Shown: positions 8,197 to 16,621, counted from the first letter of the stretch. The stretch: DNA of 64,000 bases from Gordonia araii NBRC 100433 (GCF_000241265.1 NZ_BAEE01000082.1:1-64000), one strand, 5' to 3'. Translations and numbers: made by a program. Notes: generated by a model from the sequence alone, not told the origin.

Positions 8197-10500
8197 ATGA
8201 CTAGCCCGGACGGCATCGAATACGGTTCGTCGATCCTGGGGTACCCCCGAATCGGCGCCCGCCGCGAGCTCAAGTTCGCCCTCGAGGGGTATTGGCGGGG
8301 GAGCATCGGCCGCGACGAATTGCTGGCCACCGGCCGGGAACTCGCCGACAGCGTCTGGCTCGAACTCGCCGCGACCGGGCTCGAGCAGGTGCCGGGCAAC
8401 ACGTTCTCGTTCTACGACCATGTTCTCGACACCGCGGTGCTGTTCGGCGCGACGCCTCCGCGTTTCGCCGACCTCGCCGACGAGCTGGAGCCGATCGACT
8501 ACTACTTCGCGATGGCGCGAGGCAAGCCGGGCCATCCGCCGCTGGAGCTGATCAAGTACTTCAACACCAACTATTTCTATCGGCAGCCCGAGATCGATCC
8601 GGCAACGGCGTTCTCGCTGCACGCGGAGACCCTGCTCGACGAGCATCGTCGCGCCAAGGCCGAAGGCATCGAGCTGCGCCCCGTCGTCGTCGGTCCCGTC
8701 TCGTTCCTGCTCCTCTCGAAAGCGGCACCCGGCTCGCCGGAGGGTTTCGCGCCGATCGACCGGCTCGACGATCTGCTGCCGGTCTACGCCGAGCTGATGG
8801 AGAAGCTCGCCAAGCAGGGCTGCAAGTGCATTCAGTTCGACGAGCCGTGCTTCACCAGCGACCGCACCGACGCCGACCTCGCCGCGCTGCGTCGTGCCTA
8901 CACGGCGCTGAGCGGCGTGCCGACCGCGTCACGCACCCGGATCCTCGTCACCGGACCGTATGGCGATCTCGGTGAGGCGCTGCCGATCCTGGCCTCGACG
9001 AACGTCGAAGCGATCGGGGTCGATCTGGTGAGCGAGCCGATGACCGCCGCCGAGCTGGCCGCGGTGCCCGGGCTGAAGCGCAAGCGCCTCTATGCCGGTG
9101 TGATCGACGGCCGCAACGTGTGGAAGGCGGCGAAGGGAGGCAAGCTCGACTTCCTGCTGGAGATCAAGGAGCAGATTCCCGACCTGGTCGTCTCGACGTC
9201 GTGTTCGCTCATGCACGTTCCGGTCGACGTCCTCATCGAACCGGACCTGCCGGGCGATGTCGCCGACCGGTTGTCGTTCGCCAAGCAGAAGGTCGCCGAG
9301 GTGGTCGCCCTGGCGAAGGCGATCACGCACGGCGCACCCGAACACTGGTACACACGTCCGGCGACCGTGCACTTCAAACTCAAGCACGACGTGCGGCAGC
9401 GGGTCGCCAACATCCGCCCGGATCAGCGGCAGCGCTTGCCGTACGACCAGCGGAAGCCGCTGCAGGACAAGGCACTGGGTCTGCCTCCGGTGCCGACGAC
9501 GACGCTCGGGTCGTTCCCGCAGACCGGTGAAGTGCGCCAGGCCCGCTACTACTACGGGCAGGGGCGGCTGACGTGGGAGGAGTACGCCCAGCGACTGCGC
9601 GACGAGATCAAGCGCGTGATCGAGCTGCAGGAGGACATCGGGCTCGATGTGCTGGTGCACGGCGAGGCCGAGCGCAACGACATGGTGCAGTACTTCGCCG
9701 AGCTGATGGAGGGTTATGTCGCTACCCACCAGGGGTGGGTGCAGGTCTACGGATCGCGTTGCGTGCGGCCGCCGATCATCTACGGCGACATCAAGCGCAA
9801 GCATCCGATGACCATCGAATGGACGTCGTACGCGCAGTCGTTGACCGACAAGCCGGTCAAGGGCATTCTGACCGGTCCGGTCACGATGCTGGCGCGGTCG
9901 TTCGTGCGTCAGGACCAGCCGATGTACGAGACCGCCGAGCAACTGGCGCTCGCGGTGCGCGACGAGATCGCCGACCTGGAGAAGGCCGGCATCAAGATCA
10001 TCCAGGTCGACGAACCGTCGATCCGTGAGCTGTTGCCGTTGCGGGAGCGCGGTCGAGACGGTTACCTCGACTGGGCCGTCAACGCGTTCCGGCTCGCCGT
10101 CGGCGGTGCGAAGCCGGAAACGCAGATCCACACGCATCTCGGGTACTCGTCGATCGCCCGCGTCGTCGAAGCGTTCGAGGCGATGGACGCCGACGTCGTC
10201 TCTATCGTCGCGACCCGCAACATCGAGTGGGTCTTCACCCAGCTCGCGAAGGGGACGGCCCTGTCGCACGGCGTCGGGCCGGGGGTCTACGAGAGCCGCA
10301 GCGCGCTGATCCCGGAGATCGACGAGATCGACGAGCGGATCCAGCGGGCGACCAGGGCGATCGATCCGGAGCGACTGTGGGTCAACCCCGACGGCGGTCT
10401 GAAGACGCGCCACTATTGGCAGCTCGAGCCGTCGTTGCGCAACATGGTCGCCGCGGCGCGGCGGGAGCGTCGCCGGGTCGAGTCGGGCGACGACGACTGA
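8197..10500 (+). CDS. MetE-like protein lacking three of the four catalytic zinc ligands
   Basis: The product (767 aa) aligns over its full length with cobalamin-independent methionine synthase (MetE). It has the N-terminal LGYPRIGARRELKFALEGYW and the C-terminal LGSFPQTGEVRQAR, HGEAERNDMVQYFAELM and QVDEPSIRELLPL segments that hold homocysteine. The zinc site is destroyed. The usual HTHMCY is HTHLGY (His647 kept, Gly649 instead of Cys). The ligand Glu of the IETSR motif is Val671 (IVATR). NPDCGLKTR is NPDGGLKTR (Gly733 instead of Cys). Zinc activates the homocysteine thiol in MetE, so normal methionine synthase activity is not expected. The frame is intact and well conserved elsewhere, which argues for a retained but altered role. 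It sits 12 nt behind fadB2, with no riboswitch in the gap. Confidence 0.9.
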   Translation: MTSPDGIEYGSSILGYPRIGARRELKFALEGYWRGSIGRDELLATGRELADSVWLELAATGLEQVPGNTFSFYDHVLDTAVLFGATPPRFADLADELEPIDYYFAMARGKPGHPPLELIKYFNTNYFYRQPEIDPATAFSLHAETLLDEHRRAKAEGIELRPVVVGPVSFLLLSKAAPGSPEGFAPIDRLDDLLPVYAELMEKLAKQGCKCIQFDEPCFTSDRTDADLAALRRAYTALSGVPTASRTRILVTGPYGDLGEALPILASTNVEAIGVDLVSEPMTAAELAAVPGLKRKRLYAGVIDGRNVWKAAKGGKLDFLLEIKEQIPDLVVSTSCSLMHVPVDVLIEPDLPGDVADRLSFAKQKVAEVVALAKAITHGAPEHWYTRPATVHFKLKHDVRQRVANIRPDQRQRLPYDQRKPLQDKALGLPPVPTTTLGSFPQTGEVRQARYYYGQGRLTWEEYAQRLRDEIKRVIELQEDIGLDVLVHGEAERNDMVQYFAELMEGYVATHQGWVQVYGSRCVRPPIIYGDIKRKHPMTIEWTSYAQSLTDKPVKGILTGPVTMLARSFVRQDQPMYETAEQLALAVRDEIADLEKAGIKIIQVDEPSIRELLPLRERGRDGYLDWAVNAFRLAVGGAKPETQIHTHLGYSSIARVVEAFEAMDADVVSIVATRNIEWVFTQLAKGTALSHGVGPGVYESRSALIPEIDEIDERIQRATRAIDPERLWVNPDGGLKTRHYWQLEPSLRNMVAAARRERRRVESGDDD

Positions 10501-10515
10501 CCTCTCGCAGTAGTC

Positions 10516-10640
10516 GCCGAGTGGGCACCTCACCCCCGCCGAGTGGGCACCTGACCTCCGCCGAGTGGGCACCTGACCTCCGCCGACTGGGCACCTCACC
10601 TCCGTCGACTGGACCCTCACCCCCGTCGAGTGGGGAGTTA
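10516..10640. repeat. Tandem 22-bp repeat array (locus A)
   Basis: Four units of exactly 22 bp start at 10516, 10538, 10560 and 10582 (GCCGAGTGGGCACCT then CACCCCC, GACCTCC or CACCTCC). A 21-bp unit starts at 10604 and a degenerate one at 10625. The units are the reverse complement of the family seen at 11359, 23803 and 57196. The array begins 16 nt after the metE-like stop codon. Confidence 0.9.
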
Positions 10641-10650
10641 CTGGGCGGAT

Positions 10651-10757
10651 AAGACCGGCTTGCGATGGTCTCGATACACCCGACTCGGCTGGCGCCTCGT
10701 CGGGCACTCGACCACCATTCAACGCCGAGTGGGCACCTCACCTGCATCGAGTGGGCA
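10651..10757. repeat. Inverted copy of the 65-bp core repeat plus two 22-bp units
   Basis: 10651-10720 is a diverged reverse complement of the core element found three times at 23720-24048 (shared blocks such as TGCGATGGTCTCGATAC and GGGCACTCGACCACC). It is followed by 22-bp-type units starting at 10724 and 10746. No coding potential is supported in 10501-10824. Confidence 0.85.
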
Positions 10758-10824
10758 GCGAGTCCCCGGGTGTACGGATGAAAACCGGTTGCGAATCGTG
10801 GGCGACGGTCTGAATCTGGATCGC

Positions 10825-11331
10825 GTGGATGTCACCTTCGTCAAGCGCCGAAACGGATACGACGTGCGGATCAGCCGCGCGGCGGGTCCGGAGCTTGCGC
10901 CGCGCGGAGGACCGGGCGGCCGACCACCGGTTCCGCATGACGCGGCGCATCTGATCGTCGAGACCGAGGCGGGCCTGCGGGGCGGGGTCTTCGGTCGGCT
11001 GGCCGACGCCAACGGTCTTGACGGATTGTTCTGGCCGGTCGATCCCGTGGAGCGGCGCAAGGCCTCTCGGCGGAATAGGAAGCCGACAGCGGCGCAGTCG
11101 GCCGATATGGCGCGGTCGGAGTATCTGGCCTCGATGACGGCGGCGCTGTGGGAGGTCGAGCGCGGGCATCGGAAGCCCGATCCTGCGTGGCCTGGACCTC
11201 GCCCCGACGCCGAGATCCCACCCGAACTGCGTGAGCGCATCTTCGCGCGATACGACGACTTCGCTTCGCGCTGGGCCGCACTGCCCGAGGGCGGCGCGTT
11301 GACGCTGACGTGGATACATCCCACACGCTGA
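10825..11331 (+). CDS. Conserved actinobacterial protein of unknown function
   Basis: The product (168 aa from the GTG at 10825) is soluble, with no signal peptide or membrane helix. It starts MDVTFVKRRNGYDVRISRAA and contains PHDAAHLIVETEAGLRGGVFGRLA, followed by a charged helical region and a C-terminal LTLTWIHPTR. I recall similar short proteins with the same PHD-AH-LVE-GVFG pattern in many actinobacteria, none with a known function. GTG at 10798 and TTG at 10789 are alternative starts. The reading frame also stays open back through the repeat array, but that part is repeat DNA. The gene sits as an island between repeat loci A and B. Confidence 0.6.
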   Translation: MDVTFVKRRNGYDVRISRAAGPELAPRGGPGGRPPVPHDAAHLIVETEAGLRGGVFGRLADANGLDGLFWPVDPVERRKASRRNRKPTAAQSADMARSEYLASMTAALWEVERGHRKPDPAWPGPRPDAEIPPELRERIFARYDDFASRWAALPEGGALTLTWIHPTR

Positions 11332-11358
11332 CGCCATCCGCGCTGGCACGGGTTGGAT

Positions 11359-11480
11359 GCCCAGTCGGCGCCGGTGAGGTGCCCAGTCGGCGGGGTTGAG
11401 GTGCCCAGTCGGCGGGGGTGAGGTGCCCACTCGGCGGGGTTGAGGTGCCCACTCGGCAGGGGTGGGGTGCCCACTCGGCG
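11359..11480. repeat. Tandem 22-bp repeat array (locus B)
   Basis: Six units start at 11359, 11381, 11403, 11425, 11447 and 11469 (the last only 12 nt). Each begins GCCCAGTCGGCG or GCCCACTCGGC and ends GTGAGGT, TGAGGT or GTGGGGT. The array lies between two convergent genes and ends 3 nt before the PPK2 stop codon. Confidence 0.93.
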
Positions 11481-11483
11481 GAT

Positions 11484-12350
11484 CTACAGGGCGGCTACGC
11501 GCGCCTTCTCCTTCTCGACGTCGAAGGTCGCCTTCGGCCACCCCAGATCGAGGCCATCGAGCGCATCGATCAGCAACTCGCACACCGCCAATCGCGAGAA
11601 CCATTTGCGGTCGGCGCCGAGGACATACCAGGGCGCGTGTGGGGTGTCGGTGCGGTCGAAGATGGCCTGGTAGGCCTCCAGATAGTCGTCCCAATGGCCG
11701 CGTTCGTCGACGTCGGACGGGTTGTACTTCCAATGCTTGTTCGGGTCGTCCAGACGATCGCTGAGTCGCTGCTTCTGTTCCTCCTTCGACACCACCAGCG
11801 CGACCTTGACGATCGTCGTGCCCGCATCGGCGACCTCGCGCTCGAACTGGTTGATCGCGTCGTAGCGCTGCGACCACACCGACTCGGGCACCAGGTTGTG
11901 AACCCGCACGGGCAGGACATCCTCGTAGTGGCTGCGGTCGAAGATCCCGATCCGCCCGGCCGGCGGCAGCTCGCGGTGGATGCGCCACAGGAAGTCGTGC
12001 GCGAGTTCCTCCTTGGTCGGCGGGCCGAATCCTTTGATCCGCAGTCCCTGCGGGTCGCATAGGCCGCCGACGTGGCGGACGATGCCGCCCTTGCCCGCGG
12101 TGTCCATGCCCTGGATGACCAGCAGCACGCTGCGATGATCGCCGCTGCGCCCGTTCGCGAACAGCATCTCCTGCAGGTCGGCCAGCAGCTCGCCGCGCGC
12201 CGCCAGGGCGGCCGTCCCAGTCTCCTTGTCGCCGCTGTAGCCCGGTGTCGACGACGGATCGTAGGCGGCGATCGGTCCCGCATTCGCCGCGCGCAAGGTC
12301 TCGCGGGGTGCTGCCGACCATCCGTCGGGCAGTTGCTCCGACTTGCCCAT
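11484..12350 (-). CDS. Polyphosphate kinase 2 family protein
   Basis: The product (288 aa) is a soluble PPK2 kinase that transfers phosphate between inorganic polyphosphate and a nucleotide. The Walker A loop VIQGMDTAGKGG, the Walker B and lid segment FDRSHYEDVLPVRVH, and the substrate motif KHWKYNPSDVDERGHWDDY are all present. The length fits the single-domain class. Whether it prefers AMP, ADP or GDP cannot be told from sequence alone; this size and motif set is typical of the polyphosphate-using nucleotide-phosphorylating type. It starts 3 nt after the stop of the SDR gene, so the two form an operon. A CHAD protein, a family that binds polyphosphate, is encoded at 57277-58137, but too far away to call linked. 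Confidence 0.9.
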   Translation of the reverse strand: MGKSEQLPDGWSAAPRETLRAANAGPIAAYDPSSTPGYSGDKETGTAALAARGELLADLQEMLFANGRSGDHRSVLLVIQGMDTAGKGGIVRHVGGLCDPQGLRIKGFGPPTKEELAHDFLWRIHRELPPAGRIGIFDRSHYEDVLPVRVHNLVPESVWSQRYDAINQFEREVADAGTTIVKVALVVSKEEQKQRLSDRLDDPNKHWKYNPSDVDERGHWDDYLEAYQAIFDRTDTPHAPWYVLGADRKWFSRLAVCELLIDALDGLDLGWPKATFDVEKEKARVAAL

Positions 12351-12353
12351 GGC

Positions 12354-13172
12354 TTACTCCTTCGGGGATTCGGCCGGCGGCGGGAACAGGGGTCCGCCGC
12401 CGAATACCGCTCGATGCGAGTCTGGCACGGTTGTGCCGTCGTTGTTCGTGATCCCGTGCCGTGCGCCGTACTCGGCGGTGACGACGGTGTGGCCGTTCAG
12501 CGCCCCGAGTTCGGGATCGTCGGCCAGGGCGGCGACGACCCGGCCGACGAACTCCGGGTCTTCTGCCCGGTCCACCGAGAACCCCGCGAAGTCGGTGAGC
12601 CCGCTTCCCAGGAGCAGCGGCGTGCGGATGAGCCCCAGCCACAGCGAGACGGCGGTGACCCCGGTTCCGTCCAGTTCGGCGCCCATGTCGAAGGCCATCT
12701 TGTCCAGCGCGGTCTTGCCCATCCCGTACAGCACGGAGTGGAGGTGACCGCGACTCCCGAACGACGACGTCGACGCGATCAGGCCGCTGCCCTGGGGGAC
12801 CATGATCTGCGCGGCGTGGACCGCGGCGACGTAGTGGGCCCGTACGCCGATCCCGATCAGCGAGTCCCAGTCCGAAACCGGCCGTTCGTAGAACTTGGCC
12901 GTGAACCCGGCGAAGCCGGGCGGGGAGGCCCACGCGTTGTTCACCAGGAGATCGAGCCGACCGGCCTCGTCGGCGACGCGGGCGAAAGCGGCGGCGACGG
13001 GCTCGTCGTCGGCGTGGTCGACGGCCAGCGCGACGGTCCCGTCCGGGCCGGTACCGCGCCGGGACGTGCCGTAGACGCGCCAGCCGGCGTCGCGCAGCGC
13101 ACTCGCCACACCCCATCCGACTCCGCGGCTCGCTCCGGTAATGAGGGCGATTCGTTGTTCGACAGCGGGCAC
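12354..13172 (-). CDS. Short-chain dehydrogenase/reductase
   Basis: The product (272 aa) has the classical SDR signature. The nucleotide motif is TGASRGVGWGVA (cofactor-binding glycines near residue 15), with the structural motif LVNNAW. The catalytic Ser and Tyr-Lys pair appear as STSSFGSRGHLHSVLYGMGK. It is an NAD(P)-dependent oxidoreductase of unknown substrate. The C-terminal third is longer than in minimal SDRs and ends in a proline-rich tail (FGGGPLFPPPAESPKE). The GTG at 13172 is preceded by a TAGGCT box 6 nt upstream, the leaderless arrangement seen elsewhere in this window. The PPK2 gene follows after 3 nt. Confidence 0.85.
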   Translation of the reverse strand: MPAVEQRIALITGASRGVGWGVASALRDAGWRVYGTSRRGTGPDGTVALAVDHADDEPVAAAFARVADEAGRLDLLVNNAWASPPGFAGFTAKFYERPVSDWDSLIGIGVRAHYVAAVHAAQIMVPQGSGLIASTSSFGSRGHLHSVLYGMGKTALDKMAFDMGAELDGTGVTAVSLWLGLIRTPLLLGSGLTDFAGFSVDRAEDPEFVGRVVAALADDPELGALNGHTVVTAEYGARHGITNNDGTTVPDSHRAVFGGGPLFPPPAESPKE

Positions 13173-13178
13173 TCGCCC

Positions 13179-13184
13179 AGCCTA
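13179..13184 (-). promoter_or_regulatory. Leaderless-type -10 box of the SDR-ppk2 operon
   Basis: On the minus strand TAGGCT ends 6 nt before the GTG start at 13172. No ribosome binding site is visible. Confidence 0.5.
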
Positions 13185-13370
13185 GTGCCGCGCGCATCGC
13201 GGTTGTCGCGCGGACAGCCTAGATCCTCGTGGGGGGGAATCAGCCGCGCGCACGTGGTCGGTCACACCGCGACACCCGTCGTTCTAGCGGAGGGGCTCGG
13301 TGTGCCGGATAGAGTCGACTCAGATGAGTTACCCAGTCCACATTGTTTCGAACTGAAGTAGCGACACCCT

Positions 13371-14546
13371 ATGCACGTGAACACAACAAGCATCGCCAGG
13401 CGAGAGAGGCTCCACCGATCTGAGGTGGGACCGATTGAACTGTTCTTCGATCTGGTCTATGTCTTTGCAATAATTCAACTCTCACACCTGCTCCTTCATC
13501 ATCTGACCTGGTTGGGTGCGTTGCAGACCGCCGTCTTGTTCTTCGCGGTGTGGTGGGCATGGAACTACTCGGCGTGGGCGATGAACTGGCTGAACCCAGG
13601 CAATGGTGCCGTGCGCATTCTGAACGCATCGCTTATGCTGCTAGGCCTCGGCATGGCGATCGTGCTTCCAGATGCCTTCGGTGACAAGGGGCTTCTCTTC
13701 GCATGTTTCTACGTGGCGGCCCAGGTCATCCGGCCGCTATTTATGATGTTCGCTTTTCGCGGTGAGCAGTTGGCGGCTAACTATCGCAACCTCCTGGCCT
13801 GGTCGGCGAGTGCCGGGTTGCTCTGGTTGTTCGGCGGTCTTCTCGAACCGGATCTCCGGCTAGTCGTCTGGATCTCCGCGCTCTTCATCGACTATTTCGC
13901 ACCTCGCGCCGGTTACCGGTTCCCGTTACTGGGATCGGCGCCTATGCGCATGTGGGATGTCGACGCCGAACACCTTGCTGAACGCAATCGACTCGTCTTC
14001 ATCATTGCTCTCGGAGAGTCCATCTTGGTGATGGGCTTCACGCTCAGTGGGCTCTCCGTATTCACTCCTGTGGTCATCGTGTCGGCGATTGTGGGCTTTG
14101 GATGCCTCTATGTCCTGTGGTGGAACTATTTCGCACTCGACGAGGGAGACACTCGTCACGGCGGGAAGGCGGACACTGGCGTGCTGCGCTCGGCGTACGC
14201 CTACGCCCACTCCCTCATGGTCGCCGGGGCGATCGTATTGGCGGTCTCCATCGAGATGCTTTTGACGCGAGAGCAGACCGACCGGGCTTTTCTTGTTGTC
14301 AGCGTGGCCGGTCCGATGCTCTATCTGATGGGCAACGTGCTATTCCTACGCTCGCGATCTGATGCCCTTGCCTGTTCGCGTTATGGCGCCATGGGAGTGC
14401 TCCTGCTGACCGTCGCTACGTCAGCCTTATTCGGGGAGGACATGTCGCCGCTCGTTCCCGCCGCCGCGATCTTCGTGGTCATGGCGGCACTCGGCATCTA
14501 CACGCAGTATGTGGGAGCACGGACGAACGGTGCCGAGGCGGTGTAG
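13371..14546 (+). CDS. LtrA-family (low temperature requirement A) membrane protein
   Basis: The product (391 aa) begins with the LtrA hallmark GPIELFFDLVYVFAIIQLSH, then about ten hydrophobic helices over the whole length. Other typical segments are FFAVWWAWNYSAWAMNWLNP, AERNRLVFIIALGESILVMG and YAYAHSLMVAGAIVLAV. LtrA proteins were named from a cold-sensitive Listeria mutant, and their transport or catalytic role is unknown. Codon use differs from the neighbours, with many A/T-ending codons (for example GCAATAATTCAACTCTCACA near 13470), which suggests later acquisition. It stands alone between a divergent SDR operon and the DUF445 gene. Confidence 0.85.
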   Translation: MHVNTTSIARRERLHRSEVGPIELFFDLVYVFAIIQLSHLLLHHLTWLGALQTAVLFFAVWWAWNYSAWAMNWLNPGNGAVRILNASLMLLGLGMAIVLPDAFGDKGLLFACFYVAAQVIRPLFMMFAFRGEQLAANYRNLLAWSASAGLLWLFGGLLEPDLRLVVWISALFIDYFAPRAGYRFPLLGSAPMRMWDVDAEHLAERNRLVFIIALGESILVMGFTLSGLSVFTPVVIVSAIVGFGCLYVLWWNYFALDEGDTRHGGKADTGVLRSAYAYAHSLMVAGAIVLAVSIEMLLTREQTDRAFLVVSVAGPMLYLMGNVLFLRSRSDALACSRYGAMGVLLLTVATSALFGEDMSPLVPAAAIFVVMAALGIYTQYVGARTNGAEAV

Positions 14547-14667
14547 CCCGCCGACCGTAGTCCTGATCGGCGGAACCTGATTCGTTGCGAACAAGTTGGG
14601 CATGCGTATGGAACCGAATTTCCCGGCCAGTGGCATGCCCGCAGGTAAGTAGGAAAGACTGGACGCT

Positions 14668-16005
14668 ATGTCTTCGCCAGTAATGTCACCGGGTTCGGCA
14701 CCGGACGCGTCGAGTCCGCCGTCGTCGCCGGCGTTGAGCGCGCTCGGCGCGCAGGCCGACGAACAGCGCCGCCGCGACCTGCGGAAGATGAAGCTCGTCG
14801 CGACCGGGTTTCTGGTCTTCGCCGCGTGCGTCTACTTGTTCACCCGTTACCTGGAGGCGCGCGACGGGGCGAACCTCGCCGGCTGGGTTCCCTACGTGCG
14901 CGCCGCGTCGGAAGCCGGAATGGTGGGTGCGCTCGCCGACTGGTTCGCGGTCACCGCGCTGTTCCGCCACCCGCTCGGCCTGCCGATTCCGCACACCGCG
15001 CTCATCAAGCGCAAGAAGGACCAGATCGGTGACCAGCTCGGCGGGTTCATCGAGGAGAACTTCATGGTGCCCGAGCTCATCGAGCAGCGGGCCGCCAGTC
15101 TCGAGCTGCCGCGTCGGGTGTCGACCTGGCTCGCCGACCCGGTCAACGCGCCGCGGGTGGCCGACGAGGCGTCCCGGCTGCTGTCGCTGGCCGCGGAGAT
15201 GCTGGAGGACGAAGACGTCGAACGGTTCCTGATGGCGGCGGTGAAGTGGGCGGCCGAACCGCAGTGGTCTCAGCCGATGGGGCGGATCCTGGAGCAGCTC
15301 GTCGAGGAGAAGCGGCTCGAACCGATGCTGCAACTGGGGTGCGACCGGGCGCACGAGTGGGCGCTGGGCAGCCTCGACCTGATCGACCGGTTGATCGACC
15401 GCGACGGGCCGCAGTGGATGCCGAAGTTCGCCGCGAACTTCGTCGGCGACAAGATCTACAAGGAACTCGTCGAGTTCACCGCGAAGGTGGCCGCCGATCC
15501 GGATCACGAACTGCGCCGCGCGATGCTCGGCGCGATCACCCAGTTCTCCCACGACCTCCAGTACGACCCGGAGACCATCGCCAAGTTCGAGAACCTGAAG
15601 ACCGAGCTGGTGGGGCGCGACGAGGTGACCGGCGCGGCGTCGACGGCCTGGAAGGCGGGCAAGGCGGTCATCGAGAAGATGCTCGACGACCCGAACGACA
15701 CGTTGCGCAACACCATCACCAACTCGGTGATCCAGGTGGCCGAGCGCATCCGTTCCGACGAGCAGTTGCAGCAGAAGATGAACGGCTGGGTGGCGCGCGG
15801 CGCCCACCACGTCGCGTCGAACTACGCCAACGAGATCATCTCGGTCATCACCGAAACCGTCCGCGGGTGGGATGCGCAGGAGACCAGCGACAAGATCGAG
15901 TTGCAGGTCGGCCGCGACCTCCAGTTCATCCGGATCAACGGCACCGTCGTGGGCGCCCTGGCGGGCCTGGCGATTTACACCGTCTCGGTTCTTATCTTCC
16001 ATTAG
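14668..16005 (+). CDS. DUF445 membrane protein
   Basis: The product (445 aa) has a Ser/Pro-rich N-terminus, then a membrane helix (about residues 37-55, KLVATGFLVFAACVYLFTRY). The DUF445 motif GMVGALADWFAVTALFRHPLGLPIPHTALI comes next. A long charged helical body and a C-terminal membrane helix (GTVVGALAGLAIYTVSVLIF) complete it. Family members (for example YjiN) have no established function. In M. tuberculosis the homologue (recalled as Rv0473) precedes the XRE regulator and hbhA exactly as here, so the block is conserved. The gene starts 121 bp after ltrA, with a weak AGTAGGAAAG ribosome binding site. Confidence 0.85.
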   Translation: MSSPVMSPGSAPDASSPPSSPALSALGAQADEQRRRDLRKMKLVATGFLVFAACVYLFTRYLEARDGANLAGWVPYVRAASEAGMVGALADWFAVTALFRHPLGLPIPHTALIKRKKDQIGDQLGGFIEENFMVPELIEQRAASLELPRRVSTWLADPVNAPRVADEASRLLSLAAEMLEDEDVERFLMAAVKWAAEPQWSQPMGRILEQLVEEKRLEPMLQLGCDRAHEWALGSLDLIDRLIDRDGPQWMPKFAANFVGDKIYKELVEFTAKVAADPDHELRRAMLGAITQFSHDLQYDPETIAKFENLKTELVGRDEVTGAASTAWKAGKAVIEKMLDDPNDTLRNTITNSVIQVAERIRSDEQLQQKMNGWVARGAHHVASNYANEIISVITETVRGWDAQETSDKIELQVGRDLQFIRINGTVVGALAGLAIYTVSVLIFH

Positions 16006-16094
16006 CCGGTCCCGGCCGGAATCCTTGTTGCCGTCGACGACGGTTCGTCAAAGACGCTTCTGAGCAGCGGGATGTGGCATTGCTAACAGGGCGC

Positions 16095-16123
16095 TTGCTT
16101 TTGCTAGCACGGGCGGTGATACT
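16095..16123 (+). promoter_or_regulatory. Sigma-A-like promoter of the XRE regulator/hbhA unit
   Basis: TTGCTT (16095-16100), a 17-nt spacer and GATACT (16118-16123) form a good housekeeping-type promoter 35 nt before the start at 16158. Confidence 0.5.
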
Positions 16124-16157
16124 GAGTCGGTCGACCGACAACCCAAGGTGGATCGCA

Positions 16158-16574
16158 ATGACCAACGACACGGCTCAAACGCCCCCGGCCTCGCCGGACG
16201 GCTCGGCCACGACGATCGACGCGGTGACCAATGCCGCATCGGACATCGGGGCTTTCATCCGGTCGCAGCGCGTCGCCGCCAAGGTGTCGCTGCGGCAACT
16301 CGCCGAGCGTGCCGGAGTCAGTAACCCGTATTTGAGTCAGATCGAACGCGGGCTGCGGAAACCGTCGGCCGATGTGCTCGCACAGATCGCCAAGGGGCTT
16401 CGCGTCTCGGCGGAGGTCCTCTACGTGCGGGCGGGAATCCTCGAAGAGCGCCCCGCCTCCCCGGTGCGTGACGCGTTGATTGCCGACGAGTCGATCAGCG
16501 AACGACAGCGGCAGATGCTGCTGGAGATCTACGAGTCGTTCCGCAACGAGAATCAGGCCAACCACGCCGAGTAG
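16158..16574 (+). CDS. XRE-family transcriptional regulator (Rv0474-type)
   Basis: The product (138 aa) has a disordered N-terminus and an XRE helix-turn-helix in the middle (about residues 28-85: AKVSLRQLAERAGVSNPYLS, then QIERGLRKPSADVLAQIAKG). A C-terminal helix (LIADESISERQRQMLLEIYESF) probably dimerises. AAGGTGG ends 6 nt before the ATG, and a good promoter lies upstream. hbhA follows after 47 nt, as in M. tuberculosis, where this regulator is encoded directly upstream of hbhA. Its targets are not known to me; autoregulation and control of hbhA are plausible. Confidence 0.85.
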   Translation: MTNDTAQTPPASPDGSATTIDAVTNAASDIGAFIRSQRVAAKVSLRQLAERAGVSNPYLSQIERGLRKPSADVLAQIAKGLRVSAEVLYVRAGILEERPASPVRDALIADESISERQRQMLLEIYESFRNENQANHAE

Positions 16575-16621
16575 CACCCACGTTTCCCTCGAAACACCGA
16601 CCTCAGAAATAGGAGACCCGC

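Noticed and set aside
10630-10824. N-terminal extension of the conserved protein ending at 11331
   Set aside because: The frame is open but runs through the inverted core repeat and 22-bp units, so those codons are repeat DNA. Family-like sequence begins near 10825.
10516-11480. CRISPR array
   Set aside because: The 22-bp units are directly adjacent with no unique spacers, and there are no cas genes.
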